From Rhizobacter sp. (GTDB taxonomy: Bacteria > Pseudomonadota > Gammaproteobacteria > Burkholderiales > Burkholderiaceae_C): DNA of 40,574 nt. The notes beneath the pieces are model-generated. The model saw only the letters and a program-made list of their open reading frames with translations, was not told the DNA's origin and searched no databases. Location: the NCBI GenBank assembly GCA_023954175.1, contig JAMLIM010000030.1, forward strand, positions 1 through 40,574. The letters run 5' to 3'. Made by a program: the position numbers and the translations under genes. Below, one piece after another: positions 14,811 to 22,922 of this stretch; the stretch's first letter is position 1; every line of letters starts with the position of its first letter.

Positions 14811-14855
14811 TTTACAGCGTAAGGTTGCTTCGCTAGAATCGACTTACGGCGTAAG
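14811..14855 (+). promoter_or_regulatory. Promoter with two TetR-type operators
   Basis: TTTACA (14811-14816) and TAGAAT (14834-14839), separated by exactly 17 bases, form a good sigma70-type promoter for the desaturase gene. Operator 1 (TTTACAGCGTAAG, 14811-14823) overlaps the -35 box. Operator 2 (CTTACGGCGTAAG, 14843-14855), a palindrome with a central G, overlaps the expected start site. Their centres are 32 bases apart, about three helical turns. Confidence 0.75.
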
Positions 14856-14916
14856 GCAGGAACCCGGCAGCGACGCCATGTGGGCTTCGCGGGTTCGAGC
14901 CGAAGGAGAGGATTCC

Positions 14917-15696
14917 ATGAGCGCACTCGATATCGTCGGTTTGCTGGTTCCCGTGACCTACTTCATCTTCCTCGCCGTCGAAACGGTCTGGCCGGCCCGG
15001 ACCTTCCCCGCCCGCAAGGGCTGGGGCTGGATCGGCGTCGCCTTCCTGCTGCTGATCGGCACCGTCGGCACCGTCGTGCCGCTGCTGTTCGACCCGGCCT
15101 GGCTGGCGGCGCACCGCTGGCTCGACGGCAGCCGGCTCGGCGTCGTCGGCGGCACGGTCGTCGGCTACGTCGTGCTGTCGGGGCTGATGTACGCCTACCA
15201 CCGCACGGTGCACAAGGTGCCGCTGCTGTGGCGCCTGACGCATCAACTGCACCACAGCCCGCAGCGCGTGGACATGCCGGGCTCGGTGCTGTTCCACCCG
15301 ATCGAGATGGTGCTGCAGGTCCTGATCCAGCTCTTCGCGACGCTGATCGTGCTCGGGCTCGACCCGCTCGCCGCCGCGCTGACCGGCTACGTCGCCGCCT
15401 TCTACGGCATGTTCCAGCACTGGAACGTGCACACGCCGCAATGGCTGGGCGTCTTCATCCAGCGCCCGGAAGCGCATTGCGAGCACCACCGCAAGGGCGT
15501 GCACGCCTACAACTACGGCGATCTGCCGATCTGGGACATCCTGCTCGGCACCTTCCGCAACCCCAGGCACTTCGACGGCGAATGCGGCTTCGAGGCGCCG
15601 GCCGACCGCAGCCTGGCGGCGATGCTCGCCTGCCGCGACGTCAACGAGCCGGCCTACGGCCGCGGCAGCCGCGGCGCCGCGCCACAGCGAAGCTGA
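14917..15696 (+). CDS. Sterol desaturase / fatty acid hydroxylase family membrane protein
   Basis: A 259-residue membrane di-iron enzyme candidate. Hydrophobic segments run at ~5-22, 40-60, 80-95 and 130-165. The histidine motifs of the superfamily are present: HRTVH, HQLHH, an HWNVH segment and HCEHHRKGVH. These bind two irons and allow oxygen-dependent hydroxylation or desaturation of a lipid-like substrate, unknown here. ATG 14917 follows AAGGAGAGG. Expression is probably controlled by the divergent TetR regulator through the two operators upstream. The MFS gene starts 43 bases downstream and may be co-transcribed. Confidence 0.92.
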   Translation: MSALDIVGLLVPVTYFIFLAVETVWPARTFPARKGWGWIGVAFLLLIGTVGTVVPLLFDPAWLAAHRWLDGSRLGVVGGTVVGYVVLSGLMYAYHRTVHKVPLLWRLTHQLHHSPQRVDMPGSVLFHPIEMVLQVLIQLFATLIVLGLDPLAAALTGYVAAFYGMFQHWNVHTPQWLGVFIQRPEAHCEHHRKGVHAYNYGDLPIWDILLGTFRNPRHFDGECGFEAPADRSLAAMLACRDVNEPAYGRGSRGAAPQRS

Positions 15697-15739
15697 CCCT
15701 GCGCCGGCGCGGCCGCGTGCCATCCGCTAGAGTGCGCGG

Positions 15740-16960
15740 ATGCCGCCGGCCACAGATCATTCCCCGCGCCTCTCGCTGACGCAGGTGCTGCTGTGCGGCG
15801 CCGCGATCGTGACGCTCTCGATGGGCATCCGCCACGGCTTCGGGCTGTGGCTGCAGCCGGTGACGATGGACCGCGGCTGGACGCGCGAGAACTTCGCCTT
15901 CGCGCTCGCGGTGCAGAACCTGATGTGGGGCATCGCCGGCCCGTTCGCCGGCATGGTCGCCGACCGCTTCGGCGCCTGGCGCGTGCTGATCGTCGGCAGC
16001 CTGCTCTACGGCGGCGGGCTGGCGTTGATGGCGGTGTCGTCGACCGTCGCCGGCTTCACCGGCAGCGCCGGGGTGATGCTCGGCATGGCGCAGGCGGGGA
16101 CGACGTACGCGATCGTGTTCGGCGTCGTCGGCCGCAACGTCGCGCCCGAGAAGCGATCGTGGGCGATGGGCGTGACGGCCGCAGCCGGCTCGTTCGGCCA
16201 GTTCCTGATGCTGCCGATCGAGAACGCGCTGATCGGCCAGCTCGGCTGGCAGACGGCGCTCATCGTCCTCGGCTGCGCGGCACTCGCGATCGTGCCGCTC
16301 GCCTTCGGCCTGAAGGAGCGCGCGCAGCCGGCGCCGACCGGGCCGCAGCAGAGCATCGGCCATGCCGTGCGCGAGGCCTTTGCCTACCCGAGTTTTCGTT
16401 TGCTGACGGCGGGCTACTTCGTCTGCGGCTTCCAGGTCGTCTTCATCGGCGTGCACCTGCCGAGCTACCTGAAGGACAAGGGCTTCGGGCCCGAGGTCGC
16501 GACCTATGCGCTCGCGCTCATCGGCCTCTTCAACGTGTTCGGCACCTACCTCGCGGGGTCGCTCGGCGAGCGCATGCCCAAGCGCTTCATCCTGTCCTCG
16601 ATCTACATCCTGCGTGCGGTGGCGATCGTCACCTTCCTGCTCGTGCCGATTTCGCCTGCCAGCGTGTACGTCTTCGCGGCGGTGATGGGCGTGCTCTGGC
16701 TCTCCACCGTGCCGGCGACGAATGCGCTCGTGGCGCAGATCTTCGGCGTCAAGTACCTCTCGATGCTGAGCGGCTTCGTCTTCCTGAGCCACCAGGTCGG
16801 CAGCTTTCTCGGCGCGTGGCTCGGCGGCAGGCTCTACGACAGCACCGGCAGCTACGACGTGGTGTGGTGGATCGCCGTCGCGCTCGGCGTGCTCGCCGCG
16901 CTGATCAACCTGCCGGTGCGCGAGACGCCGATCGTGCGCCCGGCGCTGGCCACGGCATGA
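15740..16960 (+). CDS. Major facilitator superfamily transporter
   Basis: A 406-residue protein with about twelve hydrophobic helices. The MFS loop 2-3 motif appears as GMVADRFGAWRVL and its second-half counterpart as GSLGERMPKRFIL. The family type resembles monocarboxylate/oxalate-formate-like porters (GIRHGFGLWLQPVTMDRGWTRENFAFALAVQNL near the start). The substrate is not predictable. The stop overlaps the start of the next small gene (ATGA), so the two are translationally coupled. Confidence 0.92.
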   Translation: MPPATDHSPRLSLTQVLLCGAAIVTLSMGIRHGFGLWLQPVTMDRGWTRENFAFALAVQNLMWGIAGPFAGMVADRFGAWRVLIVGSLLYGGGLALMAVSSTVAGFTGSAGVMLGMAQAGTTYAIVFGVVGRNVAPEKRSWAMGVTAAAGSFGQFLMLPIENALIGQLGWQTALIVLGCAALAIVPLAFGLKERAQPAPTGPQQSIGHAVREAFAYPSFRLLTAGYFVCGFQVVFIGVHLPSYLKDKGFGPEVATYALALIGLFNVFGTYLAGSLGERMPKRFILSSIYILRAVAIVTFLLVPISPASVYVFAAVMGVLWLSTVPATNALVAQIFGVKYLSMLSGFVFLSHQVGSFLGAWLGGRLYDSTGSYDVVWWIAVALGVLAALINLPVRETPIVRPALATA

Positions 16961-17091
16961 CGACGCGTCGACCCCTCGTGCGCGCCGCCATCTGGACGGC
17001 TGTGCTCGCTGCGCTGGTCGGCGTCTTCATGCTCTACCTGCGCCCGGACCTGGTGTTCGCGCTGGCGACGCAGGTCTGGAATTGCTTCTGA
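16957..17091 (+). CDS. 44-residue single-helix membrane protein
   Basis: ATG 16957 overlaps the MFS stop codon by four bases and the frame runs 44 codons. The sequence has a basic N-terminus (MTTRRPLVR), one membrane helix (AAIWTAVLAALVGVFMLYL) and a tail RPDLVFALATQVWNCF. The coupling and protein-like composition argue that it is real. I recall similar short proteins next to transporters in Burkholderiales but cannot verify it. It could assist or regulate the transporter. Confidence 0.7.
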   Translation: MTTRRPLVRAAIWTAVLAALVGVFMLYLRPDLVFALATQVWNCF

Positions 17092-17104
17092 CCCCAGGAC
17101 ACGC

Positions 17105-17668
17105 ATGCCACAGCCGCACGCAACGCTCGCGCCCTCGCCCTGGGTGCAACGCTGGTCAGCGCTCGTGCCGTCGGGCGCGCGGGTGCTGGACGTGGCCTGC
17201 GGATCGGGGCGCCACACGCGCTGGTTCACGGCGCGTGGCGCGAAGGTCACGGCGATCGATCGAGACGCGGCGGCGCTCGCGCCCTTGCGATCGCTGCCCG
17301 AAGGCGCGGTCGAGGTGATCGAGGCCGACATCGAGAACGCGCCCTGGCCGCTCGCCGACCGGCGTTTCGACGCCGTGATCGTGACGAACTACCTCTGGCG
17401 CCCGCTGCTGCCGACCCTCGTCGCCAGCATCGCCGAGGGCGGCGTGCTGATCTACGAGACTTTTGCGCGCGGCAACGCGAGCGTCGGCAAACCGTCGAAC
17501 CCGGCCTTCCTGCTCGAGCCCGGCGAACTGCTTCGCGCCGCCGCGGGCCTGCGCGTCGTCGCCTACGAGGACGGTTTCATCGCTGCCGAGCCGCAACGCT
17601 TCGTGCAGCGCATCGCCGTGGTGCGCGAGGCCGGCTCGCAGGCCGCACCGGCGCGCTACCCGCTGTAG
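17105..17668 (+). CDS. Class I SAM-dependent methyltransferase
   Basis: A 187-residue Rossmann-fold methyltransferase. Motif I is VLDVACGSGRHTRWF (about residues 27-41), the acidic residue after strand 2 is in TAIDRD, and motif IV-like DAVIVTNYLWRP follows. Its small size and sequence resemble the TehB/UbiE-like methyltransferase group. The acceptor is unknown. ATG 17105 has AGGA seven bases upstream. It starts 13 bases after the 44-residue gene and so probably belongs to the same transcript. Confidence 0.9.
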   Translation: MPQPHATLAPSPWVQRWSALVPSGARVLDVACGSGRHTRWFTARGAKVTAIDRDAAALAPLRSLPEGAVEVIEADIENAPWPLADRRFDAVIVTNYLWRPLLPTLVASIAEGGVLIYETFARGNASVGKPSNPAFLLEPGELLRAAAGLRVVAYEDGFIAAEPQRFVQRIAVVREAGSQAAPARYPL

Positions 17669-17703
17669 TGCGGGTCGGGGCGGGCCGGGCGCGGCAGCGC
17701 GGC

Positions 17704-17709
17704 TAAAAT
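17704..17709 (+). promoter_or_regulatory. Possible -10 box for dapA
   Basis: TAAAAT lies 22 bases upstream of the dapA start in GC-rich DNA. No good -35 box is seen at the right distance, so this is weak. Confidence 0.3.
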
Positions 17710-17731
17710 CGCCCGATTCAGAGGAACCCGA

Positions 17732-18613
17732 ATGAAACCCATAGTTGGCAGCATCGTCGCGCTCGTGACGCCGATGCGCGAGGACGGCAGTGTCGATCAT
17801 GACGCGTTGCGCGCGTTGATCGACTGGCACGTCGCCGAGGGCACCGATTGCATCGGTGTCGTCGGCACCACCGGTGAGTCCCCGACCCTCAACATCGAGG
17901 AGCACTGGGAGGTGATCCGTGTCGCCGTCGAGCACGCGCGCGGACGCGTGCCGGTCATGGCCGGCACCGGCGCGAACTCGACCGCCGAGGCGATCGAGCA
18001 TTCGCGCTACGCGGCCAAGGTCGGCGCCGATTGCACGCTCTCGGTCGTGCCCTACTACAACAAGCCTTCGCAGGAAGGCATCTACCAGCACTTCCGGGCG
18101 ATCGCCGAGGCCTGCGAACTGCCGATGGTGCTCTACAACGTGCCCGGCCGCACCGTCGCCGACATGCAGCCCGACACCGCGTTGCGCCTGGCGCAGCTGC
18201 CGAACATCGTCGGCATCAAGGAGGCGAGCGGTGACATCGAGCGCGCGGCTTACCTGATCAAGCATGCGCCACCCGGGTTTGCCGTCTATTCGGGCGACGA
18301 CGGCACCGCGATCGCGCTGATGCTGCTCGGCGGCCAGGGCAACATCAGCGTGACGGCCAATGTCGCGCCGCGCGCGATGCGCGAGTTGTGCGTTGCGGCG
18401 CTCGAAGGCCGGGTGCGCGAGGCGACGCAGATCCATATGCGCCTGCTCGCATTGCACAGCGTGCTGTTCGTCGAGCCGAGCCCGGCCCCCACCAAGTGGG
18501 CCTTGTCGCGCCTGGGCCATGGCGCGAACGCGATGCGTCTGCCCATCACGCCGCTCAGCGCGGCGGGCCAGGCGCGCGTCGAGCAGGCGATGCGCGAAGC
18601 CGGCGTCCTTTAG
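17732..18613 (+). CDS. dapA: 4-hydroxy-tetrahydrodipicolinate synthase
   Basis: A 293-residue enzyme that condenses pyruvate with aspartate semialdehyde, the first committed step of lysine and diaminopimelate synthesis. Key residues: Thr46-Thr47 in GTTGESPTL, the tyrosines in [12 protein letters not shown], Tyr135 in [11 protein letters not shown], and the Schiff-base lysine Lys163 in GIKEASGD. Length matches the family. ATG 17732 is preceded by AGAGGAACCCGA. Followed by bamC, an order I know from many betaproteobacteria. Confidence 0.97.
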   Translation: MKPIVGSIVALVTPMREDGSVDHDALRALIDWHVAEGTDCIGVVGTTGESPTLNIEEHWEVIRVAVEHARGRVPVMAGTGANSTAEAIEHSRYAAKVGADCTLSVVPYYNKPSQEGIYQHFRAIAEACELPMVLYNVPGRTVADMQPDTALRLAQLPNIVGIKEASGDIERAAYLIKHAPPGFAVYSGDDGTAIALMLLGGQGNISVTANVAPRAMRELCVAALEGRVREATQIHMRLLALHSVLFVEPSPAPTKWALSRLGHGANAMRLPITPLSAAGQARVEQAMREAGVL

Positions 18614-18735
18614 TGGCCCATTCCACTCCCATTTCACGGCTGCAGGCCACCAGTGCTGCTTGCGCTGAGCCTGGCCGACGCGGCGCGCCCTGACCGCTTC
18701 GGCGCGTGACGCCTGCCCTTTCGGAGATCCCCAAC

Positions 18736-19896
18736 GTGACCCTTCCCTCTTCCGTGCGGCCGTTGTGCCTGTCGATCGTGCTCGCCCTTGCGGGTTGCAG
18801 CTCGTTCGATCAGCTCACGAACGGCGAGAGCGTCGACTACCGAACCCAGGGCAACAAGACGGCGCCGCTCGACATCCCGCCCGACCTGACCCAGCTCTCG
18901 CGCGACCCGCGCTACGCGCCGCAGGGCGCCGCCGTCAGCGCCAATGCACTGCAGAGCACCGCGCCGGCGGCGGCGGTCGGCGGTGGCGCCAAGGCGAAGG
19001 TCGTGGCCGTCAACGAAGTCGACCAGACGCGCATCGAGCGCCTGGGCAACGAACGCTGGCTGTCGTCGCCGCTCACGCCCGAGCAGATGTGGCCTCAGCT
19101 GCGCGCGTTCTGGCAGGAGCGCGGGCTCGCGCTCACCGTCGACAACCCCGAGGCAGGCGTGATGGAAACCGACTGGGCCGAGAACCGCGCCAAGATCCCG
19201 CAGGACATCATCCGCGGGACGATCGGCAAGGTGTTCGATTCGGCCTATTCGACCGGCGAGCGCGACAAGTTCCGCACCCGCGTCGAGCGCACGCCGACCG
19301 GCTCAGACGTCTTCATCACGATGCGGGGCATGGTGGAGGTCTACAACACCTTGGACAACACCAACACCATCTGGCAGCCGCGGCCGGCGGACCCGCAGAT
19401 CGAGGCCGAGATGCTCGGCCGCCTGCTGCTCAAGCTCACCGCCAAGCCGCTGCCGCAGGCGGCCAGCGCTTCGGCGCCGACGAATGCCGCCGCCCTCGTG
19501 AACAGCGTGCCGCCCACGCCGCCGCGCGCGCGCATGGTGGCCGACGCACCGACGCCGACACTGCAGGTCGACGACAGCTTCGACCGCGCCTGGCGACGCG
19601 TCGGCGTCGCGCTCGACCGCAGCGGCTTCACGGTCGAGGACAGGGACCGCGCGCAGGGCATCTACTTCGTTCGCTACGTCGACCCGAAGATGGCGGGCAA
19701 GGAAGAGCCGAACTTCTTCACCAAGCTGTTCACGAGCGGCAAGGACGCCGAAGCCGCCAAGCCGGTGCGCTACCGCGTCACGGTCAAGTCCGACGACAAG
19801 ACAAGCCTCGTCACGGTGCTCGACGGCCAGGGCCTGCCGGCGATCGGCGAGGCCGGACAAAGCATCCTCTCGATGCTGCTCAACGATTTGAAGTAG
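18736..19896 (+). CDS. bamC: Outer membrane protein assembly lipoprotein BamC
   Basis: A 386-residue NlpB/DapX-type lipoprotein of the BAM complex, which inserts beta-barrel proteins into the outer membrane. The signal peptide (LCLSIVLALAG) ends at lipobox LAGC, with the lipidated Cys near residue 21. The unstructured N-terminal region contains LDIPPDLTQLSRDPRY, the BamC signature that contacts BamD. Two helix-grip domains follow (ERWLSSPLTPEQMW onwards; DDSFDRAWRRVGVALDRSGF onwards). GTG 18736 is preceded by GGAGA at 8 bases; an in-frame ATG at 18706 would give a non-signal-like extension. Confidence 0.93.
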   Translation: MTLPSSVRPLCLSIVLALAGCSSFDQLTNGESVDYRTQGNKTAPLDIPPDLTQLSRDPRYAPQGAAVSANALQSTAPAAAVGGGAKAKVVAVNEVDQTRIERLGNERWLSSPLTPEQMWPQLRAFWQERGLALTVDNPEAGVMETDWAENRAKIPQDIIRGTIGKVFDSAYSTGERDKFRTRVERTPTGSDVFITMRGMVEVYNTLDNTNTIWQPRPADPQIEAEMLGRLLLKLTAKPLPQAASASAPTNAAALVNSVPPTPPRARMVADAPTPTLQVDDSFDRAWRRVGVALDRSGFTVEDRDRAQGIYFVRYVDPKMAGKEEPNFFTKLFTSGKDAEAAKPVRYRVTVKSDDKTSLVTVLDGQGLPAIGEAGQSILSMLLNDLK

Positions 19897-19900
19897 CGCG

Positions 19901-20680
19901 ATGCGCTTTTGCAGCCTGGGCAGCGGCAGCGCGGGCAACGCATGGGTGGTCGAGGCACGCTGCGGCGCATCCGCAAGCCGTGTGCTCGTCGATTGCGGGT
20001 TCTCGCTGCGTGAGTTCGATGCCCGCCTCGCGCGCGCCGGCCTCGCAAGCGAAGACATCGACGCGATCTTCGTCACGCACGAGCATGGCGACCATATCGG
20101 CGCCGCGCTCGGGCTCTCGCGCCGACGCCGCATCCCGCTCTGGATGAGCCGCGGCACCTGGCGCGCGCTCGGTGAAACAGCGCGGCCCGACGATCTGCTC
20201 CATTTCGCGCGCGACGGCGAAGCGATCAGCGTCGGCGCACTCGAACTGCGTCCCTTCACCGTGCCGCACGACGCGCTGGAGCCGCTGCAACTGAGCTGCA
20301 GCGACGGCGCGCACCGTCTCGGCATCCTGACCGACGCCGGCTCCAGCACCGCCCACATGATGGCGCATCTCGCCGGCTGCGACGCGATCGCGCTCGAATG
20401 CAACCACGACCGCGAACTGCTCGCGCGCTCCCGCTATCCGGCCTCGCTCAAGGCGCGTATCGGCGGCGCGCTGGGTCATCTCTCGAACGACACCGCGGCG
20501 CAGATCCTGGCCGAATGTCGACACGCCGGGCTGCGCCATGTCGTCGCGGCGCATCTGAGCGCCGAAAACAACACGCCCGAACTTGCCGCCGACGCACTCG
20601 CCGCGGCGTGCGGTGGGGCCGAGAGCGATGTCGTCGTCGCCACCGCGCTCGGCGGGACGCCCTGGCTGGCGCTCGGCTGA
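19901..20680 (+). CDS. MBL-fold metallo-hydrolase (YycJ-like)
   Basis: A 259-residue metallo-beta-lactamase-fold protein. The metal motif is THEHGDHIGAA (HxHxDH), the N-terminus FCSLGSGSAGNAWVVE is typical of the YycJ/WalJ-like group, and the later metal ligands are in ILTDAGSS and LECNHD. These are usually nucleases or phosphodiesterases; the substrate here is unknown. It starts 4 bases after bamC and so shares its transcript. Confidence 0.92.
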   Translation: MRFCSLGSGSAGNAWVVEARCGASASRVLVDCGFSLREFDARLARAGLASEDIDAIFVTHEHGDHIGAALGLSRRRRIPLWMSRGTWRALGETARPDDLLHFARDGEAISVGALELRPFTVPHDALEPLQLSCSDGAHRLGILTDAGSSTAHMMAHLAGCDAIALECNHDRELLARSRYPASLKARIGGALGHLSNDTAAQILAECRHAGLRHVVAAHLSAENNTPELAADALAAACGGAESDVVVATALGGTPWLALG

Positions 20681-20728
20681 TCGGCGCCGGCCCGCACATC
20701 AGACCGAAACACGCGCACCCAGAACGGA

Positions 20729-20750
20729 CAAGCCGCCCGAAGGCGGCTTG
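20729..20750. terminator. Hairpin terminator between convergent genes (1)
   Basis: CAAGCCGCC-CGAA-GGCGGCTTG, a 9-bp GC-rich stem with a tetraloop, 48 bases after the MBL hydrolase stop. No strong T-run follows. Its symmetry lets it serve either strand. Confidence 0.7.
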
Positions 20751-20766
20751 CAACGTCCCAGAAGGC

Positions 20767-20786
20767 CACCGGATCGCAATCCGGTG
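20767..20786. terminator. Hairpin terminator between convergent genes (2)
   Basis: CACCGGAT-CGCA-ATCCGGTG, an 8-bp stem with a 4-base loop, 20 bases beyond the lipoprotein stop on the minus strand. Together with the first hairpin it separates the two convergent transcripts. Confidence 0.65.
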
Positions 20787-20805
20787 AACCCCTGAAGGGC
20801 CGGAT

Positions 20806-21099
20806 TTACTTCTTCATTTCCGACGCAGCGGCGTCGGCAGCCTTGCCGGCAGCGGCCGCAGCGGCGGCCGCCGCAGCGTCGACGCCGGAAGCCGCGGCAG
20901 CCGACGTATCGGCCGCAGCGTCAGAAGCAGCGGTGGCGGCCGTGTCGGCAGCGCCGGAAGCAGCCATGTCAACGGCCGAAGCGGCGGCGGCGACAGGAGC
21001 AGGAGCCGGCGCGGGGGCCGGGGCAGCTTCTTCCTTCTTGCCGCAGGCCGCGAGGGCCACGACGACAACCAGGGAAGCCAACAGGTGCGACTTGTTCAT
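20806..21099 (-). CDS. Small alanine-rich lipoprotein
   Basis: A 97-residue predicted lipoprotein. The signal peptide MNKSHLLASLVVVVALAA ends at lipobox LAAC with lipidated Cys19 followed by GKKEE. The mature part is low-complexity: a (PA)n stretch, then Ala/Asp/Ser runs, ending SEMKK. Helical Ala-rich lipoproteins of this size are sometimes envelope tethers (Lpp-like C-terminal Lys), but no heptad repeat is clear, so function is unassigned. I chose ATG 21099 because GAGGA lies 5 bases upstream; ATG 21105 and TTG 21111 are in frame. Confidence 0.8.
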   Translation of the reverse strand: MNKSHLLASLVVVVALAACGKKEEAAPAPAPAPAPVAAAASAVDMAASGAADTAATAASDAAADTSAAAASGVDAAAAAAAAAAGKAADAAASEMKK

Positions 21100-21219
21100 A
21101 TTCATCCTCAATCAAAAAAAGCAGACGATTAGCGACCGTTGTCGGACTCTTTTCTGCATCGAGCCCAGCATTCAGGGACCGCAGCTCTCGCACATTTGGC
21201 GCGCCGCATCCAACCCGCA

Positions 21220-21225
21220 AGTATA
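21220..21225 (-). promoter_or_regulatory. Possible -10 box of the lipoprotein gene
   Basis: TATACT (minus strand) in GC-rich DNA, about 120 bases before the lipoprotein start. It would leave a leader of about 115 bases. No clear -35 box. Confidence 0.35.
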
Positions 21226-21244
21226 CCGAGGCAAGGGATAATCC

Positions 21245-21727
21245 CTATAAACCCAGCGTCGTGACCGGCAGGGCCTCGGTCGAACGTTGCAAAATAACAT
21301 CAACTTTTTCCCGTGCGAGCAGGGCGACGGCGGGATCACGCGAGACGCGCCCGAGAAAGCGCACCCGGTCGTCGAGTTGAACCGTGAGCGCGCCGGTGGC
21401 GAGCAACAGCACCGGCACGTCGTCGGCCGACATCTCGACCACCGCGCGGCAGCTTACGAGATGGGCCCACTGATGGCGCCAACGCACCCAGCGCGAATGG
21501 CGACGCGCCACTTCGTCGAAATGCGTCGCAATGAGCGTCAGATGTCGATTGCCGCCAATCCATTGCGTCAGGCTCTCGACCACCGCGCGCTCGCCCAGCG
21601 GCCAGTGCTCGAAATCCGGGTCGCACAGGATCAGTTCGCGCCAGCCCGCCGCGGCCGCCTCGGCGAATGCCGCGCGCAGCGCGTCCTCGAACGCCTTGCG
21701 TCCCTCGATCAGGTTTGCGCCGTCCAT
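21245..21727 (-). CDS. Conserved hypothetical protein (DUF7931-like), partner of the cupin oxygenase gene
   Basis: A 160-residue soluble protein. It begins MDGANLIEGRKAFEDALRAAF and contains ELILCDPDFEHWPLGER and HLTLIATHFDEVARRHSRWVRWR, which is faintly like phospholipase-D-fold helper proteins; I recall it as DUF7931 but cannot confirm. ATG 21727 has an excellent AGGAGGT site and starts 2 bases after the upstream stop, so it is co-translated with the JmjC-type gene. No function can be given. Confidence 0.8.
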   Translation of the reverse strand: MDGANLIEGRKAFEDALRAAFAEAAAAGWRELILCDPDFEHWPLGERAVVESLTQWIGGNRHLTLIATHFDEVARRHSRWVRWRHQWAHLVSCRAVVEMSADDVPVLLLATGALTVQLDDRVRFLGRVSRDPAVALLAREKVDVILQRSTEALPVTTLGL

Positions 21728-21729
21728 CG

Positions 21730-22866
21730 TCAACCTCCTTCGTCGGCGGCACCGTGCAGCCAGCCGGCGCGCGCCCATTCCTCGATCAAGCGGTGTGCCT
21801 CCGGGCTCAGGCGTTTCGTCTCCGTTGCGCCGAGTGCTCGCCGGTCGGCCAGGCTGCGCATCAGCTTCGCATCGCGCCCGCTGGCGAGGTAGGACTCGCC
21901 GTTCAGGTAGATGCGCGCGTCGTCGTAGAGCATGCGGCTGCGCCGGTCCAGCACGATGCCACCACCCATCGCGGCGGTCTCGTTTGGGTCGAAACTCACG
22001 CGCGGCTTGGGTTCGCTCAGGACTTCGCCGAGCGCGCAGGCCAGCGACGACGCATCCCCGACAAGGCGCGCGACGGCGTCGTTCGCAAACGCCAGCAGTG
22101 CGGGCGGAATGCGCCCGGGCGCGTCGGTGGCAGGCTGAAGTGGGTCGCGGTAGAGCGCGTCGCTCTCCGGCGCCTCGGTCTCGTCGAGCGTGCGCTGCAG
22201 CACGCTGCGCGCGAGTTCCTCGCGGCCCGGCGCACGCATGCCGATCGAGCAGGTCACGCAGTCGCCACCGAGCGCGACGCCGTCGTGGCCCCAGCCCGGC
22301 GGCAGGTAGAGCATGTCGCCGGGTTCGAGCACCCATTCCTGCTCCGGCTCGAAGTTGCGCAGGATCTTGAGCGGCAAGCCGGGGACGAGGCTGGTATCGC
22401 GCTGGCGCGCAATCTGCCAGCGGCGCCGGCCGCTCGCCTGCAGCAGGAACACATCGTAGGAGTCGACATGCGGGCCGACGCCGCCGCCGTCGCTGGCGTA
22501 GGAGATCATCAGGTCATCCAGACGCGCCTCGGGGACGAAGCGAAAGCTGTCGAGCAGCGCGCGCGCCGCCTGCACATGCAGATCGACCCCCTGCAGCAAC
22601 AGCGTCCAGCCCGGGCGCGACAGCGGCGGCAGCGCGCGGCGCGGCATCGGCCCGTGACGCAGGCGCCAGCGCGCACCGTCGCGCACGAGCAAGCGCGATT
22701 CGACCGCGTCGTCCGCTGCGAGCGCGAACAATTCCGTGCGCGAAAGCGGCGGCGCGAAGCCGGGAACGGCCGCGCGCACGAGCAACGGCTTCTTCTGCCA
22801 GTGGCGGCGCATGAACTGCGCCGGTGTGAGCCCGCCGAGCAGCGCAATCGGATGGTCGTTTTCCAT
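21730..22866 (-). CDS. RoxA/YcfD-type JmjC-cupin protein hydroxylase
   Basis: A 378-residue Fe(II)/2-oxoglutarate oxygenase of the ribosomal oxygenase family. The N-terminus (LLGGLTPAQFMRRHWQKKPLLVR) is typical. The iron ligands are His and Asp in GPHVDSYDVFLL and the distal His in GWGHDGVALG; RRRW after the first motif helps bind 2-oxoglutarate. The C-terminal half carries the winged-helix-like dimer region. E. coli YcfD hydroxylates an arginine of ribosomal protein L16; that target is inferred here from the family. Divergent from the SlyD-like gene, 56 bases apart. Confidence 0.92.
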   Translation of the reverse strand: MENDHPIALLGGLTPAQFMRRHWQKKPLLVRAAVPGFAPPLSRTELFALAADDAVESRLLVRDGARWRLRHGPMPRRALPPLSRPGWTLLLQGVDLHVQAARALLDSFRFVPEARLDDLMISYASDGGGVGPHVDSYDVFLLQASGRRRWQIARQRDTSLVPGLPLKILRNFEPEQEWVLEPGDMLYLPPGWGHDGVALGGDCVTCSIGMRAPGREELARSVLQRTLDETEAPESDALYRDPLQPATDAPGRIPPALLAFANDAVARLVGDASSLACALGEVLSEPKPRVSFDPNETAAMGGGIVLDRRSRMLYDDARIYLNGESYLASGRDAKLMRSLADRRALGATETKRLSPEAHRLIEEWARAGWLHGAADEGG

Positions 22867-22922
22867 CCCGGGATTGTGCCGCGACGCACTGGCCGCGATG
22901 GCCGCTGTGCGATCATCGCCGC

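Noticed and set aside
20840-21000. Alanine-codon runs in the lipoprotein gene as a CRISPR-like or satellite array
   Set aside because: The repeats are irregular GCN codons of a low-complexity protein, without spacers or fixed unit length.
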